A DNA stretch of 64,000 bases. Source: Pseudarthrobacter oxydans. GTDB lineage: Bacteria; Actinomycetota; Actinomycetes; Actinomycetales; Micrococcaceae. The DNA is taken from positions 1,240,001 through 1,304,000 of the forward strand of contig NZ_CP139438.1 in assembly GCF_034258515.1 (NCBI RefSeq). The letters are read 5' to 3'. This document shows positions 61,903 to 64,000 of this stretch, piece by piece. The translations under genes were made by a program, and so were the position numbers. The first letter of the stretch is position 1, and the number at the start of each line of letters is the position of its first letter. Below the pieces are notes generated by a model. The model was not told where the DNA came from and ran no database searches. It saw only the letters and a list, made by a program, of their open reading frames with translations.

Positions 61903-62904
61903 GTGCACAACAAAGCCGCCGTGCCGCCGGGCGCAGCAGTCGGCCCTGTCCAGCCTGCCGCCGGGCCGCGAAGCGAAGACCACCGTACGGTCATTACGGC
62001 AGAGAACCTGACGAAGACCTACGGCGACGTGGCCGCCGTGGACGGAATCTCCTTCAGCGTCGCGGCGGGGGAGTCCTTTGGCCTGCTGGGCCCGAACGGT
62101 GCCGGCAAATCCACCACCATGAAAATGATCGGCGGCGTCACCCGGCGCACCTCCGGAAACCTCCGCATCCTGGGCCTCGACCCGGACTCGCACGGGCCCG
62201 AAGTGCGGGCGCACCTGGGCGTGGTGCCGCAGCAGGACAACCTGGATGAGGAGCTCCGGGTCCGGGACAACCTGCTGGTCTACGGGCGCTACTTCGGCCT
62301 GCCCATGAGCTACCTGAGACCGAAGGCCGACGAACTGCTGGAATTCGCGCAGCTGACGGACAAGGCGAAATCCAAAGTGGACGCGCTGTCCGGCGGCATG
62401 AAGCGGCGGCTGACCATCGCGCGTTCGTTGATCAACGAACCCCGGATCCTTTTGCTGGACGAGCCCACCACCGGTCTGGATCCGCAGGCCCGGCACATCC
62501 TCTGGGACCGCCTGTTCCGGCTCAAGGAACAGGGCGTCACCCTTATCCTGACAACCCACTACATGGACGAGGCCGAGCAGCTTTGCGACCGGCTGATCGT
62601 GGTGGACAAGGGCAGGATCATGGCTGAGGGATCGCCCGCGCAGCTGATCCGCGAGCACTCCACCCGCGAGGTGGTTGAGCTGCGGTTCGGATCCGAGCGG
62701 AACACCACGATCGCCTCGGAGCTGCAGGGCATCGGGGAGCGGCTGGAGGTCCTCCCGGACCGGGTGCTGATTTACGCGCACGACGGCGAGTCCACCCTTG
62801 AGCAGGTGGCGTCCCGCGGCCTGCGGCCGCTGACATCGCTGGTGCGGAGGTCCTCGCTGGAGGACGTGTTCCTGCGGTTGACGGGCAGAAGCCTTGTTGA
62901 CTGA
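61903..62904 (+). CDS. ABC-2 type exporter ATPase
   Basis: A 333-residue ATPase of the DrrA/NodI type. Walker A GPNGAGKST, Q-loop VPQQDNLDEEL, signature LSGGMKRRLTIAR, Walker B ILLLDEPTTGLDPQARH, H-loop TTHYMDEAEQL and a C-terminal regulatory region. The start is uncertain: GTG 61903 is favoured because a -10-like TAGTCT (61890-61895) lies 7 bases upstream, consistent with a leaderless message; GTG 61855 overlaps the folD terminator area. Two ABC-2 permease genes follow by overlap. NodI-like systems export glycolipids, polymers or drugs; the substrate is unknown. Confidence 0.88.
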   Translation: MHNKAAVPPGAAVGPVQPAAGPRSEDHRTVITAENLTKTYGDVAAVDGISFSVAAGESFGLLGPNGAGKSTTMKMIGGVTRRTSGNLRILGLDPDSHGPEVRAHLGVVPQQDNLDEELRVRDNLLVYGRYFGLPMSYLRPKADELLEFAQLTDKAKSKVDALSGGMKRRLTIARSLINEPRILLLDEPTTGLDPQARHILWDRLFRLKEQGVTLILTTHYMDEAEQLCDRLIVVDKGRIMAEGSPAQLIREHSTREVVELRFGSERNTTIASELQGIGERLEVLPDRVLIYAHDGESTLEQVASRGLRPLTSLVRRSSLEDVFLRLTGRSLVD

Positions 62905-63742
62905 CGGCACGGCAAGGGAGGCGTTGCGGGCCCACAGCCCGGACATTGCGGCTGCCAGGGCGCGGCGGTGGGGCGCGTTCTATTACGCAGAGCAGGTGCT
63001 GCGGGTGATGAAGGGCTACGGCTGGTCCATCATCATGTACAGCGTGGGCCACCCGGTGGCGTACCTGTTTGCCATGGGCGTGGGCCTGGCCACCCTTGTA
63101 GACGCGCAGGGCGCGGAGGCCTTCGGGGGAGTGGGCTACGTGACCTTTGTGGCCCCGGCGCTGCTGGTGTCCGCGTCCGTGATGACGGCCACCAACGAGT
63201 TCACGTTCCCCGTGATGGACGGGTTCAAATGGCGCCGCACCTACTACGGGCCGCACGCCTCGCCGCTGACTCCCCAGCAGATTGCGGCGGGCCACATCAT
63301 GGCGGTGACCCTGCGCCTCCTGCTGCAGTCCGCCGTCTACTTCGCCGCTGTTGTCCTCTTCGGTGCCGCGCCCGGCGGCTGGGGCTGGGCCACCATCCTG
63401 GTGGCAACGCTCGCGGGCCTTTCCTTTGGCCTGCCGCTGATGGCCTACTCGGCCTCCATCACCGAGGACAAGGGCCAGTTTGCGCTGGTGATGCGGTTTA
63501 TCGTGATGCCGCTCTTCCTGTTCTCCGGGACCTTCTTTCCGCTGGACAGCCTTCCCCTGGCGGTGCGCTGGGTGGGCTGGATCTCGCCCATCTGGCATGG
63601 CACCGAACTGGGACGGGTGTTCAGCTACGGGTACCAGCAGCCGCCGCTGCTCACCGTCCTCCACGCGGTGGTGCTCGTGGCCCTGGCGGTGCTGGGCTGG
63701 TTCCTGACCCGGCGGCAGTTCGCGGCAAGGATGGGCAAGTGA
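62894..63742 (+). CDS. ABC-2 type exporter permease 1
   Basis: A 282-residue permease with six helices, of the NodJ/DrrB-type family (ABC-2 domain; FIVMPLFLFSGTFFPLDSLP and PIWHGTELGRV are typical). Two TTG codons in a row (62894 and 62897) lie inside the end of the ATPase gene, giving an 8- or 11-base overlap, so translation is coupled. An insertion of the polar loop DAQGAEAFGG lies between helices 1 and 2. Confidence 0.88.
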   Translation: MLTDGTAREALRAHSPDIAAARARRWGAFYYAEQVLRVMKGYGWSIIMYSVGHPVAYLFAMGVGLATLVDAQGAEAFGGVGYVTFVAPALLVSASVMTATNEFTFPVMDGFKWRRTYYGPHASPLTPQQIAAGHIMAVTLRLLLQSAVYFAAVVLFGAAPGGWGWATILVATLAGLSFGLPLMAYSASITEDKGQFALVMRFIVMPLFLFSGTFFPLDSLPLAVRWVGWISPIWHGTELGRVFSYGYQQPPLLTVLHAVVLVALAVLGWFLTRRQFAARMGK

Positions 63743-64000
63743 GCGCCGGGCTGCCAGTGAAAAGCGCGCCGGACCAGGCCCGCAGCAGGACGTTCGGGCC
63801 GCTGTATTCGCGCAACGCCAGGGCCGTCATTTCGCGCGGCCTGCTGGCCACCCGGAGCACAAACTGGCTGGTGATGCTCTCCGGGTTCTTCGAGCCGGTC
63901 CTGTTCCTCATCTCCATGGGGGTGGGGCTCGGCGCAATCGTGGGCTCGGTCCAGGGCCCAGGCGGCGGGGAGATCAGCTACGCCGCATACATTGCCCCGG
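63739..64000 (+). CDS. ABC-2 type exporter permease 2 (partial)
   Basis: GTG 63739 overlaps the permease 1 stop as GTGA and the frame stays open to the window edge (87 codons). The visible part has a basic N-terminus (SRTFGPLYSRNARAVISRGLL) and a first helix (WLVMLSGFFEPVLFLISMGVGLG), matching permease 1 (VGHPVAYLFAMGVGLA), so the two permeases are paralogues that form a heterodimer with the ATPase. Confidence 0.85.
   Translation, partial: MSAGLPVKSAPDQARSRTFGPLYSRNARAVISRGLLATRSTNWLVMLSGFFEPVLFLISMGVGLGAIVGSVQGPGGGEISYAAYIAP

Overview
The window is chromosomal DNA of a high-GC Gram-positive actinobacterium, most likely Arthrobacter in the broad sense (Arthrobacter/Pseudarthrobacter/Paenarthrobacter, Micrococcaceae). 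The base is inference from strong G/C bias at third codon positions, many GTG and TTG starts, and actinobacterial families: a SARP/AfsR regulator, DUF6350 next to purN and purH, YsnF/DUF2382 and DUF4383 proteins, monomeric isocitrate dehydrogenase, and an LAxTG sortase signal. Housekeeping genes (purN, purH, icd, glyA, folD, purU) argue for chromosome rather than plasmid. I see no rRNA, tRNA, CRISPR array, prophage or insertion sequence.

Layout. 0-10 kb: gluconate kinase and permease with a pair of operator-like palindromes, an anchored protein of unknown function, PhoD phosphatase, a TfoX-like protein, an SDR, PaiB, an EamA exporter interrupted by an in-frame TGA, and a divergent MocR regulator whose ATG overlaps the exporter's ATG. 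10-25 kb: a 989-residue AfsR-like regulator beside a small secreted protein, then a cyclic-di-GMP block (GGDEF-EAL protein, hybrid histidine kinase, response-regulator diguanylate cyclase), a GlsB-type membrane protein, a HAD phosphatase, and a coupled ugd/mannosyltransferase pair probably making glucuronic-acid glycolipids. 25-35 kb: stress proteins, DUF6350, purN, a frameshifted DUF559-type gene, an MFS transporter, purH, and a secreted serine protease followed by an orphan fragment resembling its own propeptide. 35-45 kb: icd, an RhtA-like exporter with LysR regulator, a Ser/Thr kinase coupled to a lipoprotein, and two secreted proteins, one a repeat-rich LAxTG wall protein. 45-51 kb: an oxidoreductase, a complete ChvE-GguA-GguB sugar ABC transporter and a ROK regulator; transporter and regulator share a 20-bp operator-like sequence. 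51-57 kb: a set resembling Pseudomonas davA and davB (lysine to 5-aminovalerate) with a PucR regulator and an APC permease. 57-64 kb: gamma-carbonic anhydrase, methyltransferase, purU, a ZTP riboswitch ahead of glyA-folD, and an ABC-2 exporter running off the end.

Several genes form a one-carbon/purine theme: purN and purU handle 10-formyl-THF, glyA and folD feed it, purH consumes it and turns over ZMP, and the ZTP riboswitch senses ZMP/ZTP ahead of glyA-folD.

The most noteworthy non-coding signal is a family of long, nearly perfect palindromes (five copies, stems of 17 to 32 bp, shared core GTGTCGTT) sitting at gene ends; two copies supply the stop codon of the gene they follow. Other points of interest are the two gene lesions, the overlapping divergent start codons, the ROK operator pair, the lysine cassette and the orphan propeptide.
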